The notes: a model not told the origin generated them from the letters alone. Positions 11,376 through 24,677 are shown, counted from the stretch's first letter. The stretch: DNA of 64,000 nucleotides from Hygrophila difformis (GCA_030278955.1 JAOANR010000012.1:27025977-27089976); one strand, 5' to 3'. Numbers and translations are program-made.

Positions 11376-11567
11376 ACATCTCTTTTATTTCTTTTTTACC
11401 GGATCAGTATCGAAATTTTGGCCCCAAATGTTACGATCGCTAATCCGAGAAAAATCAGTCCCAAAAGCCCTAATGGTCTGTAAAAAACCCGTCGTGGTAT
11501 CGGATTAAGTCATTAATTAATTGTTTGGGATGGACAATGTGGCCAGTCAAGTGCCACATAAGCGAGT
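11376..11567 (+). repeat. Left terminal inverted repeat of the MULE
   Basis: Clearly alignable with the reverse complement of 26922-27122, with small indels. The outer edge is uncertain by several bases. Confidence 0.7.
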
Positions 11568-12797
11568 CATCTTAAAAGGCCGAACCCCACCCACGCACCC
11601 ACTCATTGTCAGTTATTTTTTCCCCAAAATCGTGGTCGAGCGCGAGCTGAGTGAAATCGGGGACGGCAACAGTGGAGAAGACAACCATGGATTCCCGCGA
11701 AGTTTCCAGCAATTCTGGAGCAAGAATGTCGAACGTAAACACGCGGGAGTCACTATACCTATGATACCCGCGAACGCCATTGTGCAGATGTGGTGAGAGG
11801 GCGGAGACTCGTGTGGTGGAGTCTTTGAGGAATGGCAACGAAGGTAGGTTATAACTGTTGTGGGAGAAACGTGTGTCGTTTTTTGGGTGGGTGTCTCACA
11901 GAAGGGCACAATAGAAACCTAATGGTGATCTCGTAAGGCATCTAAGTGAAGATGGCTTGCAGTTTGGTACTCGTCGAGGTGTGGGAACGATGGCGGAGAT
12001 AGAGGATGATAATGTGGATCAAACTGTGGTGGACAGAAGAAATGATGGCGGTGGCATAGACTAGACTATTGCCTGCTTGTTGGTGATCATTGTACTGTTA
12101 GTTATTTTAATTTTGAAGTAAAAATGTGTTGGAAGGTTAGGTTCTAGGTAAACACAGTTATGAAGACCGTGATATGTTAAGTTTGAATCTAGAATATTTT
12201 GTGATGCTTGTATGCCAAGGTGAATTGTATGGATAACAATGTAATCTCTATCGATTTTGGCTGCATGTGCAATGGAGAAGCTTGGTTTGTTGTGTATTAT
12301 AAGATCTTTATTTCTTACAAATGAACAACACTTTCTAACCAATTTTTTGGTGCATTTTGGCATTACTAGTTTGAAATGCTTGGTATCGAAATTTGAGTGT
12401 GTTTATTATTTTGGCACAAGTGAGACATGAAAACAAAATTTGCAAGTGAACATGGAGACCACTTACTTTATGTAGGTAGACGACAAACTGTAGTAACAAC
12501 TCAAAGATCGACATTAGTATAGAATAGCCACTTCATTTACAAAAGGAACTTGGCATGTATTACATAATGGACATGTGCCAATGGCATAAGTTAGAGTTTG
12601 ACGATTACAAAAGTTTTGCATAGGTTTGGGTACCCAAAAAGAGGAAAAAATGACCATAAACCTATGCAATGCAATTGTGAATAAATAGGATTCACATACA
12701 ACCATATACACCACATTGGATCCAAATTGTTGTTCAAGTCATGCCAAGATATGCCGATATACAAAAGGTAATTAGTTCATACTGATGAAGTTTGAAA
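11568..12797. other. MULE interior, left part
   Basis: Subterminal and 3' sequence of the MULE up to the TGGAC target site. A GC-richer stretch at 11.58-11.80 kb gives overlapping short ORFs on both strands, none recognisable. Confidence 0.5.
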
Positions 12798-12802
12798 TGG
12801 AC

Positions 12803-14627
12803 TGTAACACTCCGAAATTCATCCTCATAAGGTTTCAGAATGTTACCACACTTGTCAGTCAGGCTCGCCCTTTGGCTAACTTAATTGACAAGTGCTACGG
12901 CTAAATATCTTTACATGTAAATTTTTGTAGTATAGACTTTAAAAATAATTGCCAATTTTATAAAATATAGACATAAGAAAATTTAAAGTACTTTATACCA
13001 GAGTCATTGTTCTTTCTCACGCGGAAGCATAAACTAAAGGCAAAATATAGGACATTAATAATTAAAAGTACGTGGTTCCTTAAAGCAACAATCTTTTTTA
13101 TGAAAGGTAATCACATCCCCAAATGCTCATGTCATGAGATGCAGTTCACATGTCAGCTCCAATATCTGTAAAAAGATAACACGCCAGCTTTTTATCAGTA
13201 CAATGGTACTGAGTAAGTCAACCCGCTCCACTTTAAGAAATGAGTTTTAAAATAATGGTTGACACTCATTTAAAAAAAATAATTTTCACTTTTTTTATAA
13301 AAAGGATCACACACATTACCTTTAACAAAATAAATAACTTTCATTCTTACCATTGTAGCAACTATGCACAGGAGGACACCATTTTCCATATATCATATCA
13401 TATCGATCATAAGTCATGACTAGCATGCAGCGGACTCATATACAAGCACACTCTGGAGCCTCCGGTAACCCATCACGGATACACCCAAGAGTATAGACTC
13501 ATACATGCAATAACGCTGTTTTCGCACAATTTATCAACAATGCCGTCTTGGCATATTTAGAGGGGGAGGCCCTGCAAGACACATCCCTAGTGCATTAACC
13601 CTCTATCAAGTATGGTATCTTACTCAAGTTAATAGTGCACCATGGATTTAAAAGATTTTTTCATAATTTTCCACATAATATCCCCTTTAAAAGAGTTTTC
13701 AACAATCTCAAGGGAGTAATCTCATAACAAGGGCATTCAATAATGCCAAATATCATTTCAATATTAAACTCCCATATCAACATCTCATAAATCTGAAAAT
13801 ATCATTTCATGGATCTCAAAATCCAACAATTTCTCATTTGGACCAAAAATCAAGTCCAACGTCGCAGTTTACGCCAAGACAGTTTAAAAATTCATATGAA
13901 AGGCGATTGCTATGAAATTTAAACTGTAGATACTCAACACATAGTTGAACAAGTTTCATGTTTTATACTTTTCAAAATAAGGTATGGAAACAGTTCAAAT
14001 ATCGAGTTCTTTACAGAACATGTATTCTGCCAGGAATCCAATAGTGACACTATAATTTTCAATAGGTTTTAAAAATAATAATTCGCGACCAAAAATTCTG
14101 AAATTTTACCACAATGTAGCTAACACATAGATAAATATTTTTCATGAAGAAACCATTTAACTTTGAGACACTTAAGACTTTAAAAAATGTGGATTTCAGA
14201 AAAACACTATCATTTCTTAGATTTCAGCAAAAAGAGATTTCGACCTTTCGATAAAGCGGATCTCATAACTTTTTCATACGAGTTCTAAAAATCATAAAAT
14301 TTTCCAGAAAGATACTCAGCTCAATAAGGAACAAGTTTTATGAAGAAACATTTGAGGGATAATGAACCAAAATTGTTTAAAAAGATTGATCTTTACGTAA
14401 ATGAAAAACTGATAGATTTAAAAAATATTCCATATACTATATAATTCTATTACCCTTGATATTGAAATTCATATTTCTTTTGGAAAAGACAAATTTGCAT
14501 ATATAATTTTACAAGTGTTGCTTTGTAGAAAAATCAATATACTAATTCTTTAAGCAAGTGTTTAAATATTTATTAAAAGTCTCCTTAATGAAATTAAATT
14601 ATTTCGGGTAATTTCTATGGTATTACA
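12803..14627 (-). repeat. Complete 3' LTR of the gypsy element (1825 bp)
   Basis: On the minus strand it runs TGTAATACC...GGAGTGTTACA. It is bounded outside by the TSD and inside by a polypurine tract. Its inner half matches 16254-17146 almost base for base. Confidence 0.85.
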
Positions 14628-14875
14628 ATCCATCCTCCTTAAGAATCAACTTCGTCCTCGAAGTTTTAATGAAAACTACTATGGCAATCTAATATGCAAA
14701 ATACAAGATAAAAGTTAATGAGAAAGGTTTTAGGAGATTTCGAACATACCCTATCAAGATTGTGTCGGGTGGTTACATCCTCCTCCCCTTAAGCCTACAG
14801 TTATGTCCCCATAACTGTTTTTCGGTTGTTTAAAAAGAGATTGGGGTAGCGTTGCTTCATATCATCCTCTAGTTC

Positions 14876-16303
14876 CTATGTTGCTTCTTCCGTACCATGA
14901 TTGGACCAAAGTACTATAACAGTCCGGGTGGTCTTGTTCCTTGTCGTTCTTTCTTTGATGTCGAGTATTTGGATTGGATACTCTTCATAAGTCAGATCTT
15001 CTTTGAGTTCAATTACTTCATGTTGAAGTACATGGGTTAGGTCGTGCACATATTTCTTTAACTGTGAAACATGGAACACATTGTGCACTCGAGATAGTTG
15101 TGGCGGTAGGGCTAGTCTATATGCCAGGGTTCCGACTCGTTCCAGAATGTCATAAGGTGGTGACTCAACTTTCCTCACTTTCCAAAACGCATCACTCCTT
15201 TCATAGGTGATATTTTCAGCATAACCTTATCTCCAACTTGCAATTCTAGGTCTTGTCGCCTAACATCGGCATAACGTTTCTGTCGATCTTGTGCTGCCTT
15301 CATTTTCCCTGGGATCATCTTGATCTGTTGGGCCATGTCTTCAATGAGTTGCGGCCCAACCACAATAGAATTCTCACATTTTTCCCAACATAATGGGCTT
15401 CGGCACTTGTATCCATAGAGTGCCTCAAACAGTGCCATGCCTATACTAGCATGATAGCTGTTATTGTAAGAGAACTCTATCAAAGGTAGATGGTTCTCCC
15501 AACTTCCTTTAAATTCAAGAAAGCATGCTCCCAGCATGTCCTCCAGTGTTTGGATTGTCCTTTCCGTTTGTCCATTCGTCATTGGGTGAAAAGCGGTGCT
15601 CATTTTAATTTGGGTACCAAGAGCTTCTTGCAGCTTGGTCAAAAAATGAGAGACAAATCTGCTGTCTCTATCAGAGATTATATCATGTGGCACTCCATGT
15701 CGTCGAACTACATTATTGATATATGCTCTTGCTAATTGATCCATAGACCATGTATCCTTCATTGGTATGAAGATAGCAGTCTTTGTCAACCTATCAACAA
15801 TTACCCAAATTTTATTCATTCCTTTTGATGATTGTGGTAGTCCTGAAACAAAATCCATTGATATACTATCCCATTTCCAACTTGGGATTTTTCAATGGTT
15901 TCATGAGTCCTAAGGGCTTTTGACGTACTTCTTTAACCTTCTGACATGTTAAACATCTAGCCACAAACTCAACTACCTCATTCTTCATCCTTGGCCACCA
16001 ATGAACCTTCTTTAAATCCTTATAAAGCTTATCACCCCCTGGATGTACTGAATACGGGGTGTTGTGGCCTTCTTCCATTAATTTTCGTTTTAGCTCTATG
16101 CATTTATGCGGTACGCACCATCTCCCTTTGAAGCGAATGCTTCCATCCTTTTGGATTGCAAAACCAATTGTTTTTCCTTCAGCAACCTTCTTCTTGATCC
16201 TTTCAAGCTTTATGTCGCCTGGTTGAGCATTGCATATTTCATCAAATACCGTAGATTCAATAATGCCAAATATTATTTCAATATTAAACTCCCATATCAA
16301 CAT
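14876..16303 (-). pseudogene. Gypsy pol remnant: zinc-binding integrase, core and C-terminal chromodomain-type tail
   Basis: Three consecutive minus-strand pieces follow integrase order. 16303-15866 has the H-H-C-C zinc-binding region (HPGGDKLYKDLKKVHWWP, CLTCQKVK). 15858-15175 has the core: DFVSGLP, VDRLTKTAIFIP, ISDRDSRFVSHFL, FHPMTNGQTERTIQTLED, giving the D-D-E triad. 15178-14876 has the C-terminal region (YRLALPPQLSRVHNVFHVS, VLWSNHGTEEAT) typical of chromoviruses. A frameshift separates the pieces near 15178 and a short frame break lies near 15860. The first ORF begins inside the truncated LTR. Confidence 0.9.
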
Positions 16304-17146
16304 TTCATAAATCTGAAAATATCATTTCATGGATCTCAAAATCCAATAATTTCTCATTTAGACCAAAAATCAAGTCCAACGTCGCAGTTTACGCCAAGTC
16401 AGTTTAAAAATTCATATGAAAGGTGATTGGTATGAAATTGAAACTGTAGATACTCAACACATAGTTGAACAAGTTTCATGTTTTACACTTTTCAAAATAA
16501 TGTATGGAAACAGTTCAAATATCGAGTTCTTTACAGAATATGTATTCTGCCAGGAATCCAATAGTGACACTATAATTTTCAATAGGTTTTAAAAATAATA
16601 ATTCGCAACCGAAAATTCTGAAATTTTACCAAAATGTAGATATCACATAGATAAATATTTTAATGAAGAAACTATTTAACTTTGAGACACTTAAGACCTT
16701 CAAAAATGTGGATTTCAGAAAAATACTATCATTTCTTAGATTTCAGCAAAAAGAGATTTCGACCTTTCAATAAAGCTGATCTCATAAATTTTTCATACGA
16801 GTTCTAAAAATCATAAAATTTTTCAGAAAGATACTCAACTCAATAAGGAATAAGTTTTATGAAGGAACCTTTGAGGGATAATGAACCAAAATTGTTTAAA
16901 AAGATGGATCTTTACGTAAATGAAAAACTGACAGATTTAAAAAATATTCCATAAACTATATAATTTTATTACCCTTGATATTGAAATTCATATTTCTTTT
17001 GGAAAAGACAAATTTACATATATAATTTTATAAGTGTTGTTTTGTAGAAAAATCAATATACTAATTCTTTAAGCAAGTGTTTAAATATTAAATAAAAGTC
17101 TCCTTAATGAATTAAAATTATTTCGGGTAATTTCTATGGTATTACA
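16254..17146 (-). repeat. Truncated 5' LTR of the gypsy element
   Basis: It matches the right-hand half of 12803-14627 from ATTCAATAATGCC to GGTATTACA. The R/U5 side and primer-binding site are missing. Confidence 0.85.
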
Positions 17147-17151
17147 TGGAC

Positions 17152-20100
17152 ATCCTGCCTACACCCCCTTTTCCCTTGTCCTTCTCATGTGAAATCAAAT
17201 TCTCCATAGTGATGAAGTGCTTCCCACCTTTGTTGATTGTTGGTGGCAGGTTGGAGGTTTCAGTTGCATCCAAGTTTGAAGATGGGAATGGTTCCAGGCT
17301 GCTCATGAAGGGGTTGGTCAGAATCATGTCCCCAAGTAAGGTTGGGCCGCTTTCACCAACAGCCGCATGCTACTGCTCCTAAGGCAGTCCTTGGTCACTA
17401 AATTCACCAACAACACTTGCCTGCAACACATTCGAAGAAATTGAATAGTAAAGGACAACAATTGCATGTAATGAGCCATTAAATGTAACCATATATATGT
17501 GTTATACACTTATAATCGGTGGATGAGAAGCGGCATTAATGTTCAAATTGTATTCATCATGAGACATAACCTGCAACGAGGCATAAAAATTAAGGAGTAA
17601 ACCACCTCTAAATCAAAGAATACAACAGTCAAAACAAAAAAAGAGACTGGCTGCAATGGTTGAAAATGAGCAGATTAAGTTCTTAAGAAAACAAAACACT
17701 TGTAGAGATTACAGTGTCCAAAGAACATATTATGCATCACTCAATAAGACAGCAAAACATAAGGATTCAAAGGTAATACATATAACAAACCAAATGTGGC
17801 AGTAAGGTCACTTGAATATTCATTATGTAAGGAGTTATGTGTACCTGAAATGTTTGTGTAGCTTGACTATCAATAGGGAGTGAGCCAACTGTAAGGTCTA
17901 TTATTTCTTCTTCATCATTAATAGAGGGATGATCACTGGCAGTCATATAGGTGCAAGTCCTAATGTTATGCCCTTGCATGTTGCACTTCATGCACCTTGT
18001 GGTACTTGCTTATCTTCTCAATTGTTTAGTGCCACCTGGTCCCACCACAATTAATGGTTGTGCTCCCTTTTTTTTTGCACCCCCTTTTTGCTCTCCTTGT
18101 TCCAGCCTTCTTCTTATAATTGGCCTCCTTGCCCTTCTTCTCCCAGCCCTACAGGTAGCATCCTTGACTTTGGCCAATCATCCCTCGAATTAATTGGATA
18201 TACACATGACTGGTAGATTTTCTTATAGGTATCCACCTTAAAGCACTTGTGGGTGTATGGTTCAACATCATGTTCAAGGAAAGTAATAGCCCGCATTGCA
18301 TGGATACAAAGATATCCACCGAGTTGCCATTTCCTACATGCAGAATTTCCAGATTTCAAATCAACATGAAACTAACCTCCAAACATCCCTTTAATGCTGA
18401 AGTTGCTATTGTCTACTTTTTTTGGTATCCAATCATGGTTTGTGTGGTAATCCAAGGATCTCTGAATCCTAGGCAAATGCCCTCCTGCCATCATTTGGAT
18501 TTCTCAGCCTTATCTGTGCACTTTGGAAATCTTTTCATCAATGCCTCGCGGATCTCCTCAAGCATGCTGACAATGGGCATTTCCTTGCTCTTCCTTATAT
18601 TACCATTAAAAGTCTCGCAGGCATTATTTGTTAATGTGTCACACCTTGAGAATTCTCTGAAAAAAGCTCTACACCACTGGCTTGAAGGCCTGTCGCTCAG
18701 CATTTATCTACTGCAGGGTCAATCTTTGCTATCTCATCCATCACACCCTCAAATTTATTTTCTGTTGTTGCCTTAGCAGATGTCCAAAATAGCTTCTTCA
18801 GTTTAGCCCCTCTAAACCCTGCATTTTGAAAGTTGACTAGTAGATGTCTATCACAAAAACCTGGACAAATTTATGAAGGATAAATGGTTAATATTCTTGC
18901 TGCCACATTGTTTAATCCAAAATCATACATATCAATACACATGAACCATTGTCCTCCTATCACTTATAGGGATAACATGATAAAGAAAAAATTAATTTTT
19001 GCAAGTGTCATCATATAAATATGTTAGACAGATTTGCAAGCAAAAGTTGTTATTAGATGGCCAGATTTGTATAACATATTTGTTAGACAGATTTGCAAAC
19101 AAATTTGGTAAACATAAGAAATCAAGCATAAACCGGTACTCTGCCTCGGGGAATTCATCCAAGTCTGCCTGAATTAATCCTGAGAATCACAAAACCAGAT
19201 ATTACTAAACCATATTAGTTGCATATTTAAGAAACTAAGTATAGAATAAAACCAAAATGATTGACATTTGTGCACTTTGAGAGCCTTGACAGACTCGGTT
19301 CTAAAAGCCTCCAAATCTTCTTGGATCTTTTTAAAGTTATCCAAATACCTCTCTGCTAACCATGTAGCTGTCCTAAATGTTGGTTTGCAAGTGTGCTGCT
19401 CAAAAAAATTCGCAACCTGAAAGGCTTTCTCATTCTTCAACTTTAAACCTCGTATCATCCAAGGGTTGTCTGCTACATCACATGCAGCCCACAACCGGAT
19501 GTTGTCATTTTTTGAGAATTTTACATTCCTCTTCTCATTTATTGCCAATGATTGGATGGTCATTGTTAGCTCCTTGCATGTGAAAATCATTCACAAGCTT
19601 AATTTCGGGTCAAATTTCTAGTTTTGATTGAAAGTTTGACAATTCAATCGGTTTGAGCCCTCATTATATGATTCTCTTGACGTATTGAAGTCATCATTAC
19701 TCTCATTCACACACTCTTCTTCATCAGACTCGTCTTCCATTGCAACAGCACAATCAACTTCATCGATGACCTTTTCTTTGCCTTTGTTCGTTCGTGAAGT
19801 TGATAGATCGGGATCTCCAAGTTGATTAACAAAGATATTATCCATCCAATCATCTTCGGACTCCTCACTCTCACCCATGTCATACTCATATTCCGCATCC
19901 GAGTCACTAAAATTGACTTACACCTGCTAAAGAATCATCCCCATCGGTGCCCTCCACAATTTCACTCACATCACCATTAATTGCAGATTGTACCACAACA
20001 CATATAGTACATTCCATAATATGTTTTAACTTCTCAAGAGCTCTAAATACCTGAAGATCTTTTGTTATGTTTTTACCCCGCTTCTCAAGTAGATGATGAA

Positions 20101-20240
20101 GTCATCTATATTGAGTTATTTCTTTACATATAGCCTCATGGCTCCCATACTTAGCAGTCGAACTGTTAATAATCAAATTTGTTAATTTTTATTGAACATC
20201 CTTCCTCAGAGTACACCTCCTCTGCTATCTTCCCCCCAAA
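17152..20240 (-). pseudogene. MuDR-type MULE transposase, decayed
   Basis: Several minus-strand pieces occur in family order. An acidic N-terminus (19878-19618) is followed by a MuDR DNA-binding region (19590-19270: EKRNVKFSKNDNIRLWAACD, EQHTCKPTFRTATWLAERYL). Then comes the transposase C-terminal region (about 18840-18490: FRGAKLKKLFWTSAKATTE, WCRAFFREFSRCDTLTNNAC, ETFNG). The SWIM zinc finger follows (18359-18240: ACRKWQLGGYLCIHAM), then a CCHC-like knuckle (about 17991-17940: CNMQGHNIRTC). Stops and frameshifts separate them, and the catalytic DDE core between 18.85 and 19.25 kb is largely missing. Confidence 0.85.
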
Positions 20241-21077
20241 ACGAAATGCCATCGTCACACAGTCATTGTCGGGTTCTAAAAAATAACAAGATAAACAACC
20301 AAGATTAGATAATTAATATCACCCAGCAACAACCTCAGTCATCTACAGAGAACACCCATTTATGCAATTTCCCTTCGAGTTCTCAACAGCAAAATAAATA
20401 TGTGAATATGACAACCTTGTACTTAAATACAAACTAAGGAAATAAGACAACATATATTAAATGCCCTACCCTTACGGTGAGTAAACCCAACCCTCCATCA
20501 CAAGTCAACATGATGAAAAAAAAAAAACCAACCTTGTGCCCTACCCAGCTGCCTTACGCCAAATAAAACCAAATGGTGAATAGAAAATAACCATTTGCTA
20601 TTCGGACCCATCAAATATTCTTATCGGATTTCAGGCTACAACACCCAACACCACATGACCACACGAAATTAAACGCTAATAGCTACCTCCTCCAACTGTT
20701 TTCCTCGCCATTATTTAACACTTTCACAGTGACTTTGCAAAACTACTTTACACATGGCACGAAAATTACTTAAAAGCATAAACCCAAACCAAAACATATA
20801 AACACTACTTAACCGATGGAAATAGGCGAAAATTTTACCATAATCGGGTGGGGGAAGATCATTTTCGTCTTGGGGCCTCAGCTGCAAGCCGAAATTCCCC
20901 ATTCTCACCGAGCTTCTTCTGTCGGAATTCCAGAAATTTCCTTGCTTCTTGTTGCGATTTATGGTGGGAAAAAGGATAAGTGTTTGGGAACTGCGATAGG
21001 GTAAGTGTTTGGGAATTGCGAATGTGCCTTCAGTTGTGGGAAGGATCTAGGGCTTCATCGTGCTCAAATCCATTTCA
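20241..21077. other. MULE interior, upstream of transposase
   Basis: Presumed 5' leader and subterminal region of the MULE. No ORF here is recognisable. It ends at the CCAAC target site of the next insertion. Confidence 0.5.
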
Positions 21078-21086
21078 CCAACTGTT

Positions 21087-23465
21087 TTACCGTAAAATTG
21101 TATGAGGAAAACCCTCTATTTTGATTGAATGATGTTGAAGCTCAAGTCCAAGGTAAACTCCTTTTGTTCCACGAGGATCAAGTTTACCTGCTGGACAAGG
21201 AACTTTACTGTAGTATAGGCAGCCAAAAGTGTGAAGATCTGTCAGATTTGGCTTGGAACCAAAAAGAACTTCACATGGAGATTGCCACTTCAAGACTGAG
21301 GTAGGGAGTCTGTTGATAAGAAAAGTGGCAGCCAACATTGCATCTCCCCAGTAGAGTTTTGGAACGGATGAGGTAAGTAGCAAACTCCTAGCAACTTGTA
21401 TAAGATGTCTGTGCTTTCTTTCAACACGGCCATTTTGCTGTGGTGTGTAAATACATGATGTTTGATGTACTATTCCAAATGATGTAAACAGCTCAAAACA
21501 ATTTTTGTTGCAAAATTCGGATCCATTATCAGTCCTTATCATCTTTACATCTCTACGAAACTGAGTTTTGGCATACGACAGAAATTTAGACATGATTGAG
21601 AAAGTATTAGACTTGTGTTGCATCAAAAATATCCAGGTAGCTCTTGAACAGTCATCCACAATAGTCAATAGATATTTATAACCAGATCTGTCTCCAATAG
21701 AAAATGGCCCCCATACATCACAGTGGATCAAATCAAAACAAGCAGAAGCATGGGAATCACTGTTATGAAATGGAAGTCTATGTATTTTTGATTCATGACA
21801 AATATCACAAGGTACATCAGTATTTGAATCAAAATTAAAACCTAATTTTGTCATGACAACAGAGGAAGGGTGGCCGAGTTTATTGTGCCAAAGGGAATAG
21901 CTATCAGAATTAGAAATGGTGCCAACAATAGCAGAATCAAAACAATTGGTTTTATTACATTTGAAAGTGTAAAGTCTATTAAGAAGAGTGGCTTTTAGCA
22001 GATTTCTCCTAGAGCTGAGGTCCTGCAAAATGCAAGAAAATGGATCAAAAATGGCAATACAATTTAAGTCTTTTGTAAGTTGACTTATGGAAAGCAAATT
22101 CATCACCACTCCTGGAACAAAATATACATGTGGTACAGTGAGATTATTAGATAGTTTCACTGAACCAACATGTGTAGGTGATCTAATAGAGCCGTCTGGC
22201 AGAATAATGGATTTTTTAAAATTGAGAGACTGAGAGTCAATCAACATAGAAAGGTCAGCACAGAGATTACAACTTGCTCCTGAGTCCAGTAACCAAAAAC
22301 CATTAAGAGAACTAAAGACTGATGTGCTACCTGCCATGTCAACACATCCTCCAACAAAATCCATAGGATTAGGCAGATTTGCATTGAGATGTGACTTTGC
22401 TAACTCTTTAATAGTATCTTCAAGTTTGGCAATACGACTCTCAGCAGATTCAAGTTTTCCAGCAGTAGCAGACTCTGAGAGATCAGCTGAGACAATAGCT
22501 CCAGCAATACCCTTACCCTTTCTTTTATCTCCTAAGGCTTTGTACCAATCGGGAATAACACCTGAAATCAAGAAGCAACTAGCCCTGCTATGCCCGGTCT
22601 TCTTACAGTGATCACAATAAGCAGATTTATTTGCTAGCTGATAACATCTGTCCTTAGTATACCCCGGCTTTTTACAATAAGTACAAATAACACCTCCTTT
22701 CTCTGAATTTCTATCACCAGTTTTAAAGCCTTTAGCATTCATATCACTTGCAGCAAGAGCAAACTGAGAAGTATTAGATCCACCATATCCCATTAAACCT
22801 CTTTGTGACTCACAGTTACAAATCATCCCAAAAGCAACATTCACAGAAGGTAAAGGATTCATAATCAAGATCTGATTACAGACAGAAGTATAGTCCTCAT
22901 TTAGCCCCATTAGAAACTGAATTAAAAGTTCTTCATCATCTTTCATCTTGGATTTTAGTGTATCCGGATTATCAGCAGTGATAGGTTTTATAGATCTGTA
23001 ATCATTCCAGAGTGTCTTTAATTCACCAAAATAAGATGTAACAGATTTGTTTTCCTGAGTAGAGTTAATGATTTTTCTTTTCAGCATCAGAACTTGAGGA
23101 CCGCTAATCTTTCCATAACGCTCCTTAAGTTCATTCCACAGAGCAAAGGAAGAAGTAGAATGAACAAATTGTCTAGCAATATCCGGTGATATAGAATTTC
23201 GTAACCATCTCAGAATCAGAGAATCAACTCTTGACCAAAGCTTGTACTTAAGATCATTAGGTAAAGGAGCTGGAAAAGTACCTAGAATGAAGTAATCTTT
23301 TGCTTTAATATATAAAGCGCTTTCAACATCAGCACGCCAAGCAGTCCAATTTGTTCCATCCAGCTTCTCTGTAGTAAGAAGTAGATGCGGTTGATCAGCT
23401 GAAGTGAGAACAAGTTCCTCATAGATTTTTGATGCATCATCTTCAGAATCGCTTGAATTCGCCAT
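21087..23465 (-). pseudogene. Ty1/copia gag-protease-integrase, 3'-truncated
   Basis: The ORF is 792 residues, uninterrupted. Domains in order: a gag_pre/UBN2-type gag (LLTTEKLDGTNWTAWRADVE, residues about 28-240), two cysteine knuckles (CTYCKKPGYTKDRC, CDHCKKTGHSRASC), an aspartic protease (WLLDSGASCNLC), the pre-integrase HHCC region (LWHNKLGHPS, CDICHESK) and an integrase core (HCDVWGP, IRTDNGSEFCN, PQQNGRVERKHRH). It ends after GTKGVYLG, before RT and RNase H. The final residues (QHHSIKIEGFPHTI) are translated from gypsy LTR sequence. The first knuckle's usual His is Tyr (GYTKDRC). Confidence 0.9.
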
Positions 23466-23553
23466 CAGGAAGAGAACAAAGCATATAGAAAAAGAAATTC
23501 GAAGTGAAGAAAGAACATGAACAGAGGGATTGAGTTGAAAATTGGATTAGAGA

Positions 23554-23565
23554 GCTCTGATACCA
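23554..23565 (-). other. Copia primer-binding site (initiator tRNA-Met type)
   Basis: The minus strand reads TGGTATCAGAGC, complementary to the 3' end of plant initiator tRNA-Met. It lies 3 nt inside the LTR and 88 nt before the gag ATG. Confidence 0.8.
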
Positions 23566-23568
23566 TAT

Positions 23569-23761
23569 TGAATTTGAGAAAGTAACCGTCTCATTGAACA
23601 ACAAAAAATCTGATACAATCGTTTCTAATTGAGAGAATTATTTGAAACCCCGCAAAATAAAGGCGTAAATACATTCTTAAAGACAAGTGGCCCAAATAAC
23701 AAATATTAGGCCCATTAACTAAGAAAGCCCAAATATTATCCAGTGTCTCTTCTCTGCTTCA
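23569..23761 (-). repeat. Copia 5' LTR, about 193 bp
   Basis: It begins TGAATTTGAG next to the primer-binding site and ends CTGCTTCA on the plus strand. The outer end is inferred from the TG...CA rule, because the partner LTR is deleted. Confidence 0.6.
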
Positions 23762-24221
23762 ACTTGTCTGATGCTGCATGGTTCTGGTGTGATTGACCAT
23801 AGACTTCATCAAAAAGACGATGAATAGTGTTTCCGGTCAATGTCCAAACTTTTTCAACAATGGTGAAATTTATATGCATTCGATTCCTACTGACATGAGG
23901 ATCCCAAATCTAAGATCTGATTTTTGAATGATATACCGTAGGTCTTGGATACAAAACTTGGCCGGAATGTTCGACAACATGACCGGAAAATAGTTTTGCT
24001 TCGTCGGAGGACGTTTCATCACTGCTGGTGTCACACCTTATACCGATTTCAATCGAAATCGCCTATCGATTACCATCGTAAACTCAAAACACACTTTCGT
24101 TCAACGTACAACAAAATCAATGAAATTTTTGGAATTTTACATTCAAACTTCATGTACGTTGCTCTCTGCTATCTAACTTTCATCACCAACAATGCTAGAG
24201 AATCGAGGTGATCTGATACCA
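23762..24221 (-). other. Leader of a second LTR element
   Basis: Non-coding. It ends with a second primer-binding-like site (TGGTATCAGATC on the minus strand, 24210-24221) adjacent to the GC-rich LTR-like segment. Confidence 0.5.
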
Positions 24222-24223
24222 TA

Positions 24224-24677
24224 TGTTTCGCAACTTTTTTGTGTGGTTGCCACTCTTCCTTGCCACTATCTTGCTTTCAACCGGAGGTCTCCCAGCCGCC
24301 ATCAAATAACCCCGGGCCGCCACCAGAAAGGTCTCAGTTGCCACCTGAGAGGCTTCCGGCCGCCATCGGGCCTCGTGGTGAAGAGGCTCGAGCCGCCACC
24401 CACATAGCTTCAACCGCCATTGTGAGTTCAAGGTCCGGCCACCTTCTCCCTAACTCCAGCCGCCACTGGGCATATCTCCAGCCGCTGTTGCATTAGCTCG
24501 GGCCGCCACGAATTGCCTCCCGGCCGCCACCGAGGACCCTTCGGCCGCCAACAATGCGTATAGAAGCAGCTGCCATCGAAGCCTACTCGACCGCCGCCAG
24601 GCACCTTCCAGCCGCCACCTAGGGAGCTTCGGCCGCCATTCCCTCATCATTTTGGTTTTGTTGCCATATTGTTTCCA
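24224..24677 (-). repeat. GC-rich LTR-like segment with GGCCGCCA repeats
   Basis: It starts TGTTTCGCAAC just outside a primer-binding-like site, so it is probably a 5' LTR. The motif (C/G)GCCGCCA(C/T) recurs more than a dozen times at irregular 15-30 bp spacing from 24.29 to 24.64 kb, unlike the AT-rich surroundings. The outer boundary is uncertain. Confidence 0.45.

Larger units (their letters stand above)
12803..17146 (-). mobile_element. Ty3/gypsy (Tekay-like chromovirus) retrotransposon, internally deleted
   Basis: The element lies on the minus strand. Its outer ends on the plus strand are TGTAACACTCC and GGTATTACA. They are flanked by the 5-bp duplication TGGAC at 12798-12802 and 17147-17151. 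The left (3') LTR is complete; the right (5') LTR keeps only about 893 bp. Only the integrase end of pol remains; gag, protease, RT, RNase H and the primer-binding site are gone. A polypurine tract (AAGGAGGATGGA on the minus strand, about 14629-14640) abuts the complete LTR. The deletion runs from mid-LTR into pol. Confidence 0.9.

Noticed and set aside
18249..18776. 175-residue plus-strand ORF
   Set aside because: Antisense to the MULE transposase and SWIM finger, which are clear family matches.
24195..24650. Trp/Arg/Ala-rich ORFs on both strands
   Set aside because: Produced by the GGCCGCCA repeats of an LTR-like segment; no start context or domain.
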